A stretch of 64,000 bases of DNA from Plectrocnemia conspersa (Eukaryota; Arthropoda; Insecta; Trichoptera; Polycentropodidae): the NCBI GenBank assembly GCA_009617715.1, contig VTFK01000112.1, forward strand, positions 310,001-374,000, read 5' to 3'. A program made the position numbers and the translations under genes. Below the pieces are notes generated by a model, which searched no databases, was not told where the DNA came from, and saw only the letters and a program-made list of their open reading frames with translations. Positions 12,242 to 23,399 of this stretch are shown piece after piece; position 1 is the stretch's first letter, and each line of letters begins with the position of its first letter.

Positions 12242-12924
12242 CACGGTACTAGGGATTCCAATCCCGGGATCCCGAATCCCGGGATCCCGGGATCCCGAAC
12301 GATTTTCAATACCCGATGAGTCCCGGGATTATAAAACATAATCCCGAATTTTTCGGATTGGTTGATTTATCAAGCACAATCGAATTATTATTGACAACAT
12401 CGTTATATTTCGTGTACAAACTTGCGCGAGTTGCACGTGTCATCTGTGCATCTTTGAGGCTGTGAGTGTGAACGTGCTTTTTCAGCAGCAGGCTGCTTAG
12501 GAACCAAAATCAGATCAAGGCTAAATGATAAAACACTTGATGCTTTGATGTAACTTCGTGAGTTCTATTCAAAATAATGTTTTTAATTAATTGTGTCTAT
12601 GAATGTACATACCTATGTACATTCTTTGTCAAAAGTTCATTTTTTTCTTCTCAAATAAATATATAACCTATTTTTTTTATTTTTTATTATATTATTTTCT
12701 ATTTTAAGTCCAAGACTAAAATTATACGTACTTTTATACATTGTACGTTATAAAAAACAGATGTAAAAAAATATATTGTATTATTCATTTTAAATTATTT
12801 TTTATCGATAAAATAACATGAAAATTATCCCGGGACTGGTCCCGGGATCCCGGGATCGACTAAATGCAATACCGAAATCCCGGGATCAAAATTTTGGCCC
12901 GGGATTGGAATCCCTACACGGTAC
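12242..12924. mobile_element. hAT-superfamily transposon derivative with 8-bp target duplication
   Basis: The element spans 12250-12916 (667 bp). It has 19-bp perfect inverted ends: TAGGGATTCCAATCCCGGG at 12250-12268 and its reverse complement at 12898-12916. Both sides carry the same 8-bp target duplication CACGGTAC (12242-12249 and 12917-12924). Inside both ends lie several more copies of the CCCGGGAT unit, which act as subterminal repeats. At 12479-12570 a relic of the hAT C-terminal dimerisation region is readable on the plus strand (FSAAGCLGTKIRSRLNDKTL, then DALM-stop-LREFY). TIR, 8-bp duplication and domain relic together fix the superfamily. The transposase core is absent, so the element is non-autonomous. 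The perfect duplication suggests a fairly recent insertion. Confidence 0.93.
12479..12570 (+). pseudogene. hAT transposase C-terminal (dimerisation) relic
   Basis: Reads FSAAGCLGTKIRSRLNDKTL followed by DALM, a stop, then LREFY. This fits the Er-x-FS-x-aG...T-x-R-x-RL-x-x-x-t-x-dal-x-flr pattern near the C terminus of hAT transposases. The residues normally before FS are out of frame. No other transposase domain remains. Confidence 0.75.
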
Positions 12925-13180
12925 TAAGCCGGACCATTCATACTCAACGTCACTACACATCGACACTCAGACTACTACTTGGCTCCAAGACTTCTACGCT
13001 ACATGGACCTCTTCGACCACCGATTTACGCCTCACTTCCTGTTTGAGAAATTACATTCAGTACACACGCTTAAGAACAGACTTCCAGAAGGAGCTACCGA
13101 CACAAGAACTACTATCGAAACGACTATGTACAACCTGTACGTTTCAGAAACGTAATAGCAATTTATCAAAATAGATTACA

Positions 13181-14085
13181 TTAAATTTTATTAGTGAATT
13201 TGGGTCTAGAATTAAGTGTAGATATATGTGTTGTTACTAACAACATTTTCAACAATCGCTATGAGGAGCTGGAACAAATAATTTATGAAGGTGCACGTAT
13301 TTTTTTATAGATATTCAATATATGTATTTATTAGTATAATTAAACATTTTGTGTGTATTTTTAATAATAAGAGGTTTGATCAAGTGTGTGTATATGTATA
13401 TATTTAGTATGTATGTATATGAATGAATGTTTAAACTGATGTATATTAATGTATTTATGCATATATTTACTATGTATATGTATAGCATGTTATATAAAAC
13501 TATTTTGTTTCAAATACTTAGTTAAATATTTCAGCATATATTTATGTGTAATGATACATTTATAATATTTTAAAACTAAGAAGGGTTTTCTACAATATTA
13601 AATATTTATAAACATAAGTCAGGTAATCTTTGAATACAACAAAAATAAATTGCGGATTATAATAAATTTTATATACAGTTTTTATGGTATTAAATAAAAT
13701 ATGTACATTATTAAATATCTCTCTTTTAAAAAAATACAAAAATATTTATTTAATTAATAAAGTATTGGTTTAAAAGTACCATCAGGTGATATAATTGGTT
13801 CAATATTCATAGTATTTGAAAATTTAATAGCATACTATTGTATATACTTATATCTTAATATATAAGTGCTTAGAGAATCCAACCAAAGTTTCCAGAGAAC
13901 TTTTAAGCTGATCTTCCAAGAGAATAAGCCCGACTTTAAAACAAATAATAAAATTCGCTCTAAATGCTAGGGCTAATACCTAATTATAATAAAAAAAATC
14001 ATGAAATATTTTTAATCGTTTGGCCCTTTTCGATTCTTAAAATTTCACAATGCCTTTCACATCGACACAGGTAATATAATACACA
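13181..14085. other. AT-rich intergenic DNA, no gene seen
   Basis: Low-complexity sequence with 'tatgtatat'-type runs near 13390-13490. No ORF, element end or other structure is supported. Confidence 0.5.
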
Positions 14086-14480
14086 CCTGCGACAAAGAAA
14101 CGGATACACGGTCAATGGCAAGACATCCCGCTAAGTCGAATCGTAAAGCTTTCAAATGCACCATTAATATGGAATAAAAGCAAGAGCCGACCATTGTCCA
14201 CTGTGCGACTTTTTCTATTAAATAAGCTCAAAGTACCCATTCAAGCTCTATTTACTATGAGCATCCCAAGAGGCTTTGTTCTATTCAACCGAACGATAAT
14301 TTTTGGCTAATTAAAAACGCTTCAGGTGTCGTCTGTATAACTTTGAGCCCTATTTAAGGAACACTGGAGAATGTTCAAGGCCAAGATTCTACGAGATTGT
14401 GGATTAATTTGGGAGCTCCCAGGGACTTTATATAATAATCTCGGCATTTACTTGGGTAATCAGGAGGGATACCACATTTG
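14086..14480. other. Complex non-coding block, possible regulatory DNA
   Basis: About 400 bp of higher-GC, non-repetitive sequence in an AT-rich surround, with stops in all frames and no second copy in the window. It is a candidate conserved non-coding element on composition only. Confidence 0.25.
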
Positions 14481-14892
14481 TGAAACATAATCGATCATAT
14501 GTATGAAATAGCAACCGAGTGGAAACGATTAAGCTTCAGAAATTATTCACATTCATCAATGTTGTAATTTTGAATAAAGCGTAATTACTTAAAATAGTTT
14601 AGGCGCGTAATCATGTTATATAAATAAATACAACCAAAACTTCTTACATGATATTGGAAATTTAATATAACTGTTATTTTATTTAATTATTAGCGTTGAC
14701 CCAAAGCCGATACTCCTCTATACAATTAAATGCGTATTTTAAGACCTTTCGCCTTACAAATTGGGAGTTTAAAAAAACTATGAACCTTTGGGTATTTTTT
14801 TATTTGCAATGTTATTTTAATTAAAAAATGCGTCTTGACGTTTGGAACTATTTTTGTGTAACAGTTATAGTTACATAACAGTAAGCGCATTA

Positions 14893-14970
14893 GAGATATG
14901 GATTACAGCTTAGTGGTTTTACTTTTTATACGATCTACGTGATTCAAATCCGAATTGATATTGTAAAAAG
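14893..14970 (+). repeat. tRNA-derived SINE-like fragment
   Basis: An A-box-like 'agcttagtggtttt' is followed about 30 nt later by a B-box-like 'gtgattcaaatccgaa'. The spacing matches a tRNA-type internal RNA polymerase III promoter. No folded tRNA cloverleaf can be drawn, so this is a SINE or tRNA relic rather than a tRNA gene. Confidence 0.4.
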
Positions 14971-15750
14971 AAATCGGCAGATATATTTTTTTTGCAATTA
15001 TTGTTAAATCAGCGTTTTTCTAACTTAATTCATAATGTAATAAATTGTTAAATGTATAATGTATAATTTAATTACCATTTCTATTTGAATAAAAGTAATA
15101 TTACTATAAATTTAATCAATAGGTTTTATATCGAAAGATTACTATATGTCAGTGTCTTTTTTTTGTCAATATTCATATAAAAAACAACACAAAAGTATTA
15201 AAATAGAGTGCCTGAATATGGCAAAATAATAAATATTTTATATCAAAGTACACCTGTCATTCCATTGTGGTATTTCCTGAAAATACCCTGAAAGCAAATT
15301 TTACTATTCAAAAGCTTTATTGAATAACGCCAAACAATGTTTTAAATTATTATATATTTTTCGAATTCATATTTTTTAATTAAACACTAGATAGTAATTT
15401 ATAACATATTTAAACTTAAAATAAAAACTAATAGTTTATAAGCAAGAGTTGTGATAGAGCTATTTTGTATAGGCTTCACATCAATAAGCAATTTTATCTT
15501 TATGTCCTTTTTAAGTAAAATAATAGAAGGCAGTTGCAAGAACTGGAATATATGACATATTTGGTGAATACGATATTTGAGTCATTTTTGGTTCTTTAGT
15601 AATGAATTATTCGTTAGTTTATTTAATAAAAGGTGATTTTTTCTATGCATTCAGACATAAAGTAAACAATCATACTTTTTTTGCGATAGCCGTCTCTCTG
15701 GTTATATTTGTCTATCACTAGAATTCATTACTACATAAATATGGCTCGTA
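14971..15750. other. AT-rich intergenic DNA, no gene seen
   Basis: No ORF or recognisable element up to the start of the MULE at 15751. Confidence 0.5.
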
Positions 15751-18078
15751 TTTTTCGGGTCAGAATTTATAATAAATGGTCAGAATACATCTGTCAGAAT
15801 AGTAGCAGTCAGAATAAATATTAGATTGTCATAATTTATATTAAATGGAATTAATATTAAATGATAAGATTTATGTTGACACATGGTCAGATTCGATTTT
15901 TTCAGTTGGCAATAGTGTTATCGTTTAAGATTGGTACAACTGTTGTTTACATCTTAACAGTTCTGACGCTTCAACGCTAAATCAACAGCTCTTGTCAACA
16001 CCAACTATTAGACCTTCGCTTAGACCACTCATCATCTCGGACATGATTCATCTCACTGAAGGCACTCAGTTAGCATCATCGAAGATTTAAACGAAGCATG
16101 TGACAGGTTTGTATACATATAAATTTAGTATTGTATATAAATAATAATATCAATATTTTATTTATTAATTTCAGTTTCTACCCTATTACGATGGAAAACG
16201 CTATCAAATTATATGTATCCAGTGATGAATCTAATGACAAATTCAATAATATAACGGACTTGAATACAATCAGAAGAAAGAAGAGAACTCACAACTGGTA
16301 TATGAGCGACACATATATAAAAAGGAAGAGGCAGTTAATGCAGTAAAAGCGGAAACAATATGGAGCTCTCATTACCAAAGTGTTACTGGTGATGGTAAAA
16401 AATTTACTATCGTTGTAATGTTGTTAAAAGAAGAGGGCAGCAATGGGATGCCGGAGTGTACATTTTTTATAGCATTCATAAAATCCATGAAATCATATTT
16501 GGAACAGAAGGACATTCACATGAAGGGTCAAGTTAAATGATGACATTAAAAATAGAATAAAGCCATTATTCGATTTGAAAGTTAAACCTAAGAAGATAAT
16601 GGAGACATTACATGAAAAAAACACAGCTATCCATTATTTGACAAAATTAAGGCACCAAACTTATGGTCTGAGCCAAATTAGTTTGGGTGAACTGGAAAAA
16701 TGGTGCTTGGAACGTTCTACAATGCCTATAAATGATGATTATATGTATGTTGTGTCATACAATGTCAAATATATCCCAACGAAGAAGAAAGTGAAAGTGA
16801 AAATCACCCACAATTTGAAATATTTGTAACAACTAATTGACTACTCAAGAACTCAAAAATAAGAAATAATATCCATGTCGATATCACATACAAACTGATT
16901 TGGGAAGGCATGCCCGTTATGGTTATTCGGACTACCGATATGGATAGACAGTTCCATCCGACAGGAATGGCTATTTGTTTTGGCGAAAGTCTCAGATTTC
17001 CAATTCGTATTTAAATCTCTTTTTACTGACTTAGAAAACAACAAAGAAGAAATTAATCTGGATTATTTAATATCTGACGCGTCTAATGCATTTGAGAATG
17101 TGCTTGGAGCAGATAAAACGCATATTATATATTGGGCACATATGCGTAGAAATGTAGCTAAAAAAATTGAAGCTTTGGTAAATGTAGAGATGTTACGTGA
17201 TATAGACTCACTTCAGTTATCTCCGACGAAGGAAGTTTTTGAAAAGGCAAAGCTCTTATTTGTATATAAATGAAGACAGTCGAGTGAATCCAAATTCATA
17301 GATTACATGTTAAGACAGTGGCTTACAACCCATCAAAACTGGTATGAAGGTGTTGCTATGCACACACCTTCCACAAATAATGCATTAGTCTTTCAATCTG
17401 GTCATTAAAAAAAAGGTGACTACGAGAAAGGCTGCCTTTACCTAGGTAATTGGAACTATCATTGATGTCGCTAGAAAAATGATCGTTAGATTAAGTATAT
17501 AGATTAAGAATTCTTCACAGCACAAAATCTATCCAATTGAATGAGTGGACCGAAGGGTATCAATGGACACAGTCCAATACAAATGTTATAAAAATTGATG
17601 GCTTTTCAAGTACGTACTTTTGCCGGGCTGATGGAAAAACAATTATGAGGGAAGATATCATAAATGTAAGAGACATGAAGTGGAACACCTTCAATCAATT
17701 TAAAAATATGGGGTTCAAATGTTGGATTGTTTATCTTCCGATTGAAGATTGGGCAAGTGGGAGGTGCACTTGTCCAAATTATCTAAAAAAAATATACATG
17801 CAAACATGTTATAGGTTTAGCAATCAGACTTAAATATGTAAAACCTCCATCAGCAGCCAAACAGATACACATTGGGAAGAAAAGACAAAGTGAGTACCAC
17901 AATTGGAATGAGATAATAAAATAGGTTAACTTCAAGTTTCCTGTGTAAAATATGTGACTATGGCAGCAAGTTACTTTATTATGACCATGTGTTATTTTTA
18001 TTCTGACTGTTTATTATTTTTATTCTGGCTATTTAATATCTATTCTGACCATTTTGCTAATAAAATTCTGACCGAAAA
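15751..18078 (+). mobile_element. Mutator-like (MULE) DNA transposon, decayed
   Basis: The element is bounded by imperfect inverted ends: 'ttttcgggtcagaattt' at the left and the inverse of 'aaattctgaccgaaaa' at the right. Behind each end the 8-mer GTCAGAAT (or its complement) is iterated. On the left it occurs at about 15759, 15779, 15793 and 15808, with a variant at 15828; on the right at about 18064, 18042 and 18000, with a variant near 18022. These look like repeated transposase-binding sites. Between the ends is a transposase gene with a 5' UTR exon, a 68-nt intron (16107-16174, donor GTTTGT, acceptor TTTCAG) and frameshifted coding sequence. I could not find a convincing 8-10 bp target duplication, so the exact ends are uncertain by a few bases. 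Confidence 0.82.
16191..17924 (+). pseudogene. MULE transposase (FLYWCH-like N terminus, DDE core, SWIM zinc finger), frameshifted
   Basis: The ATG at 16191 follows a short 5' UTR intron. The N-terminal part is open to 16344. A second frame around 16390-16530 reads YRCNVVKRRGQQ-WDAGVYIFY, the FLYWCH-like segment usual ahead of MULE transposases. 16575-16829 carries the next domain. 16980-17273 carries the MULE core: LISDASNAFENVLG, then IIYWAHMRRNVAKKIE. 17537-17833 ends in a SWIM zinc finger, RCTCPNYLKK. A single-base slip in the A run near 17790 then restores CKHVIGLAIRLKY in the next frame. At least four frameshifts or stops are present, so it is inactive. Domain order and length (~580 codons if intact) fit an insect MULE transposase. 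Confidence 0.85.
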
Positions 18079-18537
18079 TTGATTTTTATTTTGATTAAAA
18101 TTTGATTTAAATTCTAAGCATTTAATTACAAGTCCATACATATGCAGCTACACATTAAATTAAAATGCTAAAAACAATTCGAAAATCTACTATCGACAGG
18201 TTGACAGTTGCCAAACATTAAATTAATTAAGTTTGTAGAAGCATTAATAAGAAATAATTAATATATTAAATGTACACATCGATGACAAAAATTAAAACTG
18301 TGAATTTGGTAAAAAAAAAAGACCGTATGCGGCGGCCTGCGAGTAGCGGTGCTAGGCCATCAGTACTTTTTGTCGTCGTTGACGTCTTTATGGTTCTCTT
18401 GAAAACGTTTATACATTTTACAAGCCCTTCGTTTAGACATAACATAATCGCTAAAAGTATTTTATAAAATATGCACCAATTATTTTATGTTTCATGCAAA
18501 ATTTAATGCAAATTATTTTTAACGAAGTCAGCAATAC
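18079..18537. other. Intergenic DNA between MULE and foldback element
   Basis: Mostly AT-rich. A short GC-richer patch at 18326-18400 ('gcggcctgcgagtagcggtg') sits in a 65-codon ORF with no recognisable domain; it is probably a repeat fragment. Confidence 0.35.
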
Positions 18538-18607
18538 TTAACAGGCGCGGGCGGTGAGATACTTTCCCTCTCGAGAGGGAAAGTATTTCACCGCCCATGA
18601 CACTTAA
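18538..18607. mobile_element. 62-bp TTAA-flanked foldback (mini-MITE)
   Basis: 18549-18596 is a 48-bp near-perfect palindrome: 24-bp arms with one mismatch, centred on CCCTCTCGAGAGGG. The foldback sits between two TTAA tetramers at 18538-18541 and 18604-18607. TTAA is the target duplication of piggyBac-type transposons. The outer few bases of the arms (caggcgc versus gtgtcat) do not match. A related sequence, 'caggcgcgtacggggagata', occurs at 41187. Interpretation as an extreme internal-deletion piggyBac derivative is inference. Confidence 0.55.
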
Positions 18608-20255
18608 CTATGCGTCCAATAAAACTGACAATTTCTATTATTGCCAATTGAAAAAAATCGAAATGTAGCCTACGAAGCTTAATGGCAAAAGGTTTGCCTT
18701 AAGCGTTTTTTAAAAAAAGGGTTACTTAAATAATATTATCAGCTTCAAGTGTTTCGATAGACCATTGTATTAACCAATTGATCGGCTAAAAGATGTTTTC
18801 GGTCTCGCTTTATGCTGGAGTGTTGCCAGTCGGCAGTGGGTCATTTTTGAGTCAAATGACCTGATTTCGTGTCCAGGGAGGTTAATGCACCAGAGACCTA
18901 AAACCGACCCACATTATTTTTTATCGCTTATAAAAGAGCTCATTCCTTGCGCGAGAATTGGCTAAAGGCACGTTTGCGAAAAAATAAATAATATTATGGC
19001 CGCGATGCACACACGATAACCACCAAATTATATAGTGTACGTTATACGGTTTAAGATGTTAGAGATATACAGGTGGCATAAAAAATAAATTATTAAATAT
19101 ATTATCAAGGCGCGGCAGAGAAATTGGATAATAGCAAGTTTGCTGTAAATTTTAATGTCGGTCATCATAGTAGCATTTCTAGCCATAACATAATTCTAAA
19201 ACTTCAAGAAAGAAACCACATGAATAAACTCAAAGTGCAATGTCGTCACAAAATGCAGTTATAGAATAATAAAACAAAACTACAATGATGCTATAACTCC
19301 TAGCATTGTAAATATATGATTGTTACGTTTAACAATGTTAAAAGACATATAATATCTGAATTATATGTTATGACCGGCTTCTTATGCGCTTTCATATCCT
19401 ATGAAACTTTCTGTAGATTAATTATTTTTATTTTAAGCACATATACGTTTTTATGATGTTTCAAACATAATATAATATTAATAAAATACAGCAGTAGAGC
19501 TGTAAATAAATCATATCACTGGAGCATAGCGAAATATACAAACGAAAGGACGAACTTTGAGAGTTGATAAATTCGTATACTTTGTAAATTTAATAGTGTT
19601 ATTTTTCTTTAAAACTCCTACCGTATTTTGTACAATATTTTGCTATATCTTTGTGATAATATGAAATTGAAAAATTCATTTGAATATATTAAATGGCACT
19701 TCCTGTAACTATCCACCAACTATTACGATCCAATCGCTTAATAACGACACGTGATTTGATCAGACCTATTACAATATCGATTTTTCGGTTGAGCTACCCC
19801 AATATGTTTAATACATATACCGTTTAGGGTGTTGGGGCTATTTTGTATTTTAATTCATGTCAGAGACGTTGTGCCCACAATGGAAGCGCATTAAGCGTTA
19901 AATTAAAGGTGTTTTATCACCAAGCCGCAGGACACAGGGTGTTCATTGTCCGTCCAGGTACAGGGTGTTTCTGAATGTCACTTTCTGAGCGCAGTCAACC
20001 GTTACAGGATGCATCGCGTGCTCGCTGACCTAGATTGTGTGCACTAGAAAAATATATTACACACGGACAACTCTTTGTGACCACCCTGTTGTATAGTCAC
20101 GAATCGCAGGTGAGAAAGCTTTCTAAAGTTCGAGTTTTATTGTTTGTAGAAAGTTGAGTATAATAGGTGAAATGCATTTTAAATACGAATGTTTGTTTTA
20201 AAGTAACTTCATTTAAAATATGAAAATACAAAAAAATTGTAGCTGTATTATTTTT
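18608..20255. other. Intergenic DNA with complex blocks at 18720-18990 and 19850-20100
   Basis: Two non-repetitive higher-GC blocks lie in AT-rich DNA. The first holds 'gagtcaaatgacctga', which resembles a nuclear-receptor half-site with extension. The second has 'acagggtgtt' twice in 40 bp. There is no ORF of note. Regulatory DNA is possible but unproven. Confidence 0.25.
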
Positions 20256-20745
20256 TTAACTTTTACGCGCCCATGCTATACCGCTTGTCACAGAATTTCG
20301 CAAGAGAGAGATGCTAAGCATATCCCCTTTTCTCTTGTACGGATTCACTTGGATGTGTGCGAGCAAGATACATAAGTACGTGTGACAGATCGAGAGAGCT
20401 AGGGCAAGGTGCACGCATCAGACGGCGTTTCAATCGTGCCCCAGTATTAATTTGCCTGTCGTCAGAAGAGCTACATTAAAGCGCAAAATATTCATGCGCT
20501 TCTCAATTATTTTTCGATTTAACAAATACATTTAATATTTTTACTTTGTTAAATAATTTTATTATAAACTGACTTTAGTTAATTAATATTTAAAGCGATG
20601 GCCGAAATATAAAATGATTCCGATGAATTGGATCCCGAATTTCTCTAGGATAACGAAGACGCGATTGAAATGTTCGACACAGAATCAGCCGAAGATTATT
20701 GCTCTTACGAAATAAGTACTTTTTTTGATTTACATTTGAAATTAT
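20256..20745 (+). pseudogene. Relic with acidic N-terminal reading frame, probably transposon-derived
   Basis: A GC-richer leader (20260-20475) is followed at about 20600-20715 by an acidic reading frame: NDSDELDPEFL, stop, DNEDAIEMFDTESAEDYC. It ends at a donor-like AAGTACTTTT. Acidic N termini of this kind are usual in piggyBac and related insect transposases (compare 61979), but no catalytic domain follows. Assignment is tentative. Confidence 0.3.
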
Positions 20746-22090
20746 TATTTATTATAAAAGCAGTGATAACAAATTTTCTTTATTAATAGTTCATATCAAA
20801 CAATTTTGACATATCATTTTTATTATCCAAACCTTATTTTAGCTACACATACGACCGTTCTCGTTGTATTTAAGTGCTAAGTAACATGTATAGTATATAT
20901 GTATATAATTGCCATGTTTGTAAAATTATTAATATTATGAAAAAAAAAATTATATAGATAAAAAAAAATATTTTAAATACTACTTGGAAATATGGTAATG
21001 TAAGTTATTTCTAATACATATTTAAAGCTATACATAACATAATACAAGCCCAATCGACTGTTATAATCCTGCACTCTATTGAAAGTTCATAATTTGCGTC
21101 TATTTCTCAGGTGCATATATCACTTGGACAGGTATTCGATTGCAACAATGGTCCACTTGCATGAATGGTGTGTTGTGTACAATTCTTCAATGGAGCATTG
21201 ACTTCATTTAAAACTTTTTACGCTTAAACGGCCATTCTTACTTCCTGCGAATTCACCACACCTTAACACAATAACAGTCGACCGAGAGGGAGATATAGAG
21301 AGATACAATCGCTTAAATACAATTTTAAACTTGCACTTCATACGACACTCGCGTGGAGAATTTGTGAAAACCTGAAAGTGCTCTAAGAAGTTTTGTGGAG
21401 AGTGTTTTTTAAATATACGTATGACATTAATAGAGTTACCAGTCGTCAGGATTTTTTACTTATAATGTTTTATTTGTCGTTTTTAAAATATTACATTTGT
21501 ATTCCATTGACGTAATTTTTCATAATAATCTAAAAATATTATAATATATAATACAACGAAATGTCAATATACTAAACATTTAATAATATATGTATAATTA
21601 ATATTTGCACCTACAATAAAAATATATTATATTATTTTGAACTACAAAAGATACTGCTGTTAACGAATTCAATGCAATAAGAAGCTAAGCATTTAGAAAT
21701 AAAATAAACTGTATAATTAGAAAAAATGTAAACAGTAAATTCAATACTTTTTATGAACATCGTATTCAATTACTCCCTGTTTTTTCTTCTAGTTCATAAT
21801 TTGCTCGAAATAAGGAACCTTTTTGCTGATTGCGATCCGTAAATCATCTTGCGGATTATGGGAAATACTAGATTTGTTCTTGTTTAATAAAAGGAGCTGA
21901 ATCCTGTTTCATATAATTTTGTCTTTACAAATTCAATTTAATATAAATCAATATTTTATCGTCTTGGGAATTCATCCAGTGTTGAAAACAAAAATTACTT
22001 TAAGCTGAAGCTTAACCATTTATTCAGCTTATTATGGATACTTTTTCAATATTGTTTACGATATATTTAAAATTAGGGACAGAATAGGGT
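20746..22090. other. Intergenic DNA, repeat-like block 21105-21400
   Basis: AT-rich except for 21105-21400 ('tgcatgaatggtgtgttgtg', 'cgaccgagagggagatatag'), which looks like an old repeat fragment without recognisable ends. Confidence 0.35.
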
Positions 22091-22093
22091 ACT

Positions 22094-22170
22094 CCGTAAA
22101 GCTTAGATTACTAAATCAGAGGCTACTGGTTTAGATCCCGGCAGCAGACTCGAATTTTTATTTATAAAAA
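22094..22170 (+). repeat. tRNA-derived SINE-like fragment
   Basis: 'taaagcttagattactaaat' is followed by a B-box-like 'ggtttagatcccgg', tRNA-like spacing, then AT-rich sequence. It looks like the head of a tRNA-derived SINE. No cloverleaf is intact. Confidence 0.45.
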
Positions 22171-22311
22171 TGCGCTATTACTAAGTCTGTTTCAGCTACA
22201 AAGTGACATATATTCATTGTATTGTTCTAATCTATCTATAATATAATTGTTCTAAACCGATTCCGGACGCGCATAACTTAAAATGAAACATTATATGCTA
22301 TCGTATCGCTT

Positions 22312-22572
22312 TGTATGAATGGTGTGGGTACCTCTCAGGCACCACGCCCGCGTCACGCAGTTGCATTAGGCTCAGGAGTTTCAGTCCATGGGCAACTGAG
22401 ATCCAATCCAGCCTGGCGTTCGCTCCGGAGCACTACGCACTCCAGCGCTAGGTCAGACCTCCTTCCTTGGTCGTCACGATTGAGGACCATGGACGGGTCT
22501 ACCGTCGCGAAATGCTGTTGATGGTCTCCGGCATCACTAACAGTTGGAGACGGAGTAATGTATGAATGGTGT
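22312..22572. mobile_element. 233-bp GC-rich retro-insertion with 14-bp target duplication
   Basis: TGTATGAATGGTGT occurs at 22312-22325 and again at 22559-22572, flanking a GC-rich 233-bp insert (22326-22558). Copy 2 of the host repeat lacks the insert: there 'tatgaacggtgtatgataat' is continuous at 36340. A perfect 14-bp duplication of variable-length type indicates target-primed (LINE/SINE) insertion. The insert's minus strand is open for about 65 codons (reading DPSMVLNRDDQGRRSDLALE), consistent with a truncated LINE or a SINE. No poly(A) tail is visible. Confidence 0.75.
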
Positions 22573-23399
22573 ATAATAATACACGTAAACAAAGGAAATA
22601 TATTTAATTATAATAATAAAAATAAAAATTGAATTTGATAAAAAATTGAATAAAAAATAAGCATTCAAATATTAAACAAGATGGCCGACATCAACGTGAA
22701 AACAGTTTTAATTAATTTTGTTTTGCCACAATAATTTTCATTAATTCTTTATCTGCATTGTTCGATTTGACTGAATATGAATATTCAGATTGCAAATTAA
22801 CTAAGTGTGTTATAACTATGAGAATTAAATATATACAAAATGTGTGTGAGGATTAGAAGAATACATTGTTAAACTATATAGACAATCATAAAACAATCTT
22901 TGTGTTGAAATCTTCAAATTTTTAGTTCCGAGGCCGAAACGTGAGTTTTTCCTTTTACAATACATAAACATTATCATTGCTTCCGATTTTACGCACATAT
23001 ACGTTAGATTTGACTGAATATAAATGAACCAGGTATATTTTAAACGTGAACAATGATTATGATGCAGTCGGTTATTTACCTGAAGATGTTTGGTTTCATT
23101 TTTGCGTATCATATTGTTCGCTCGAGTCATCTCATTACTCGCTCATAGCTTCTAAAAAAATAAACAATAATTAAAATCTAAACACAATATTTACAAAGAG
23201 AACTGACGATGATATGACATAATAATTTGAGGAGGATGCAAATTTTATATTTGTCCTAAAATGTCAGTCATATGGGCTCTTGACTTTTTGTTTTTTGTGC
23301 CATATAGTAATAATATTTAGGGTAGTAAGTGACTTGTTGTATACACCAAGGTATATAAACAAAATAAATTAAAACCATTATTGCAGCAAAAAAAATTCA

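Larger units (their letters stand above)
12121..13180. repeat. Older GC-richer repeat-like block split by a hAT insertion
   Basis: The flanks 12121-12249 and 12925-13175 differ from the surrounding AT-rich DNA. They are C/A-rich, with text such as 'cactacacatcgacactcag' and 'gacctcttcgaccaccgatt'. An ORF crosses 12818-13174, but its first part is only the hAT end. The block resembles an LTR-type remnant in composition, but I see no terminal TG..CA pair that I can defend. Confidence 0.35.

Noticed and set aside
12818..13174. 118-codon ORF as a gene
   Set aside because: Its first third is the hAT inverted end and the rest is repeat-like sequence; no domain or start context.
14893..14970. tRNA gene
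   Set aside because: A and B box-like motifs are present but no cloverleaf can be drawn; a SINE relic is more likely.
22094..22170. tRNA gene
   Set aside because: B-box-like motif without paired acceptor stem or anticodon arm.
22825..23130. 101-codon minus ORF as an independent gene
   Set aside because: It lies in the exon-bearing repeat, is broken in the second copy and does not match its frame there.
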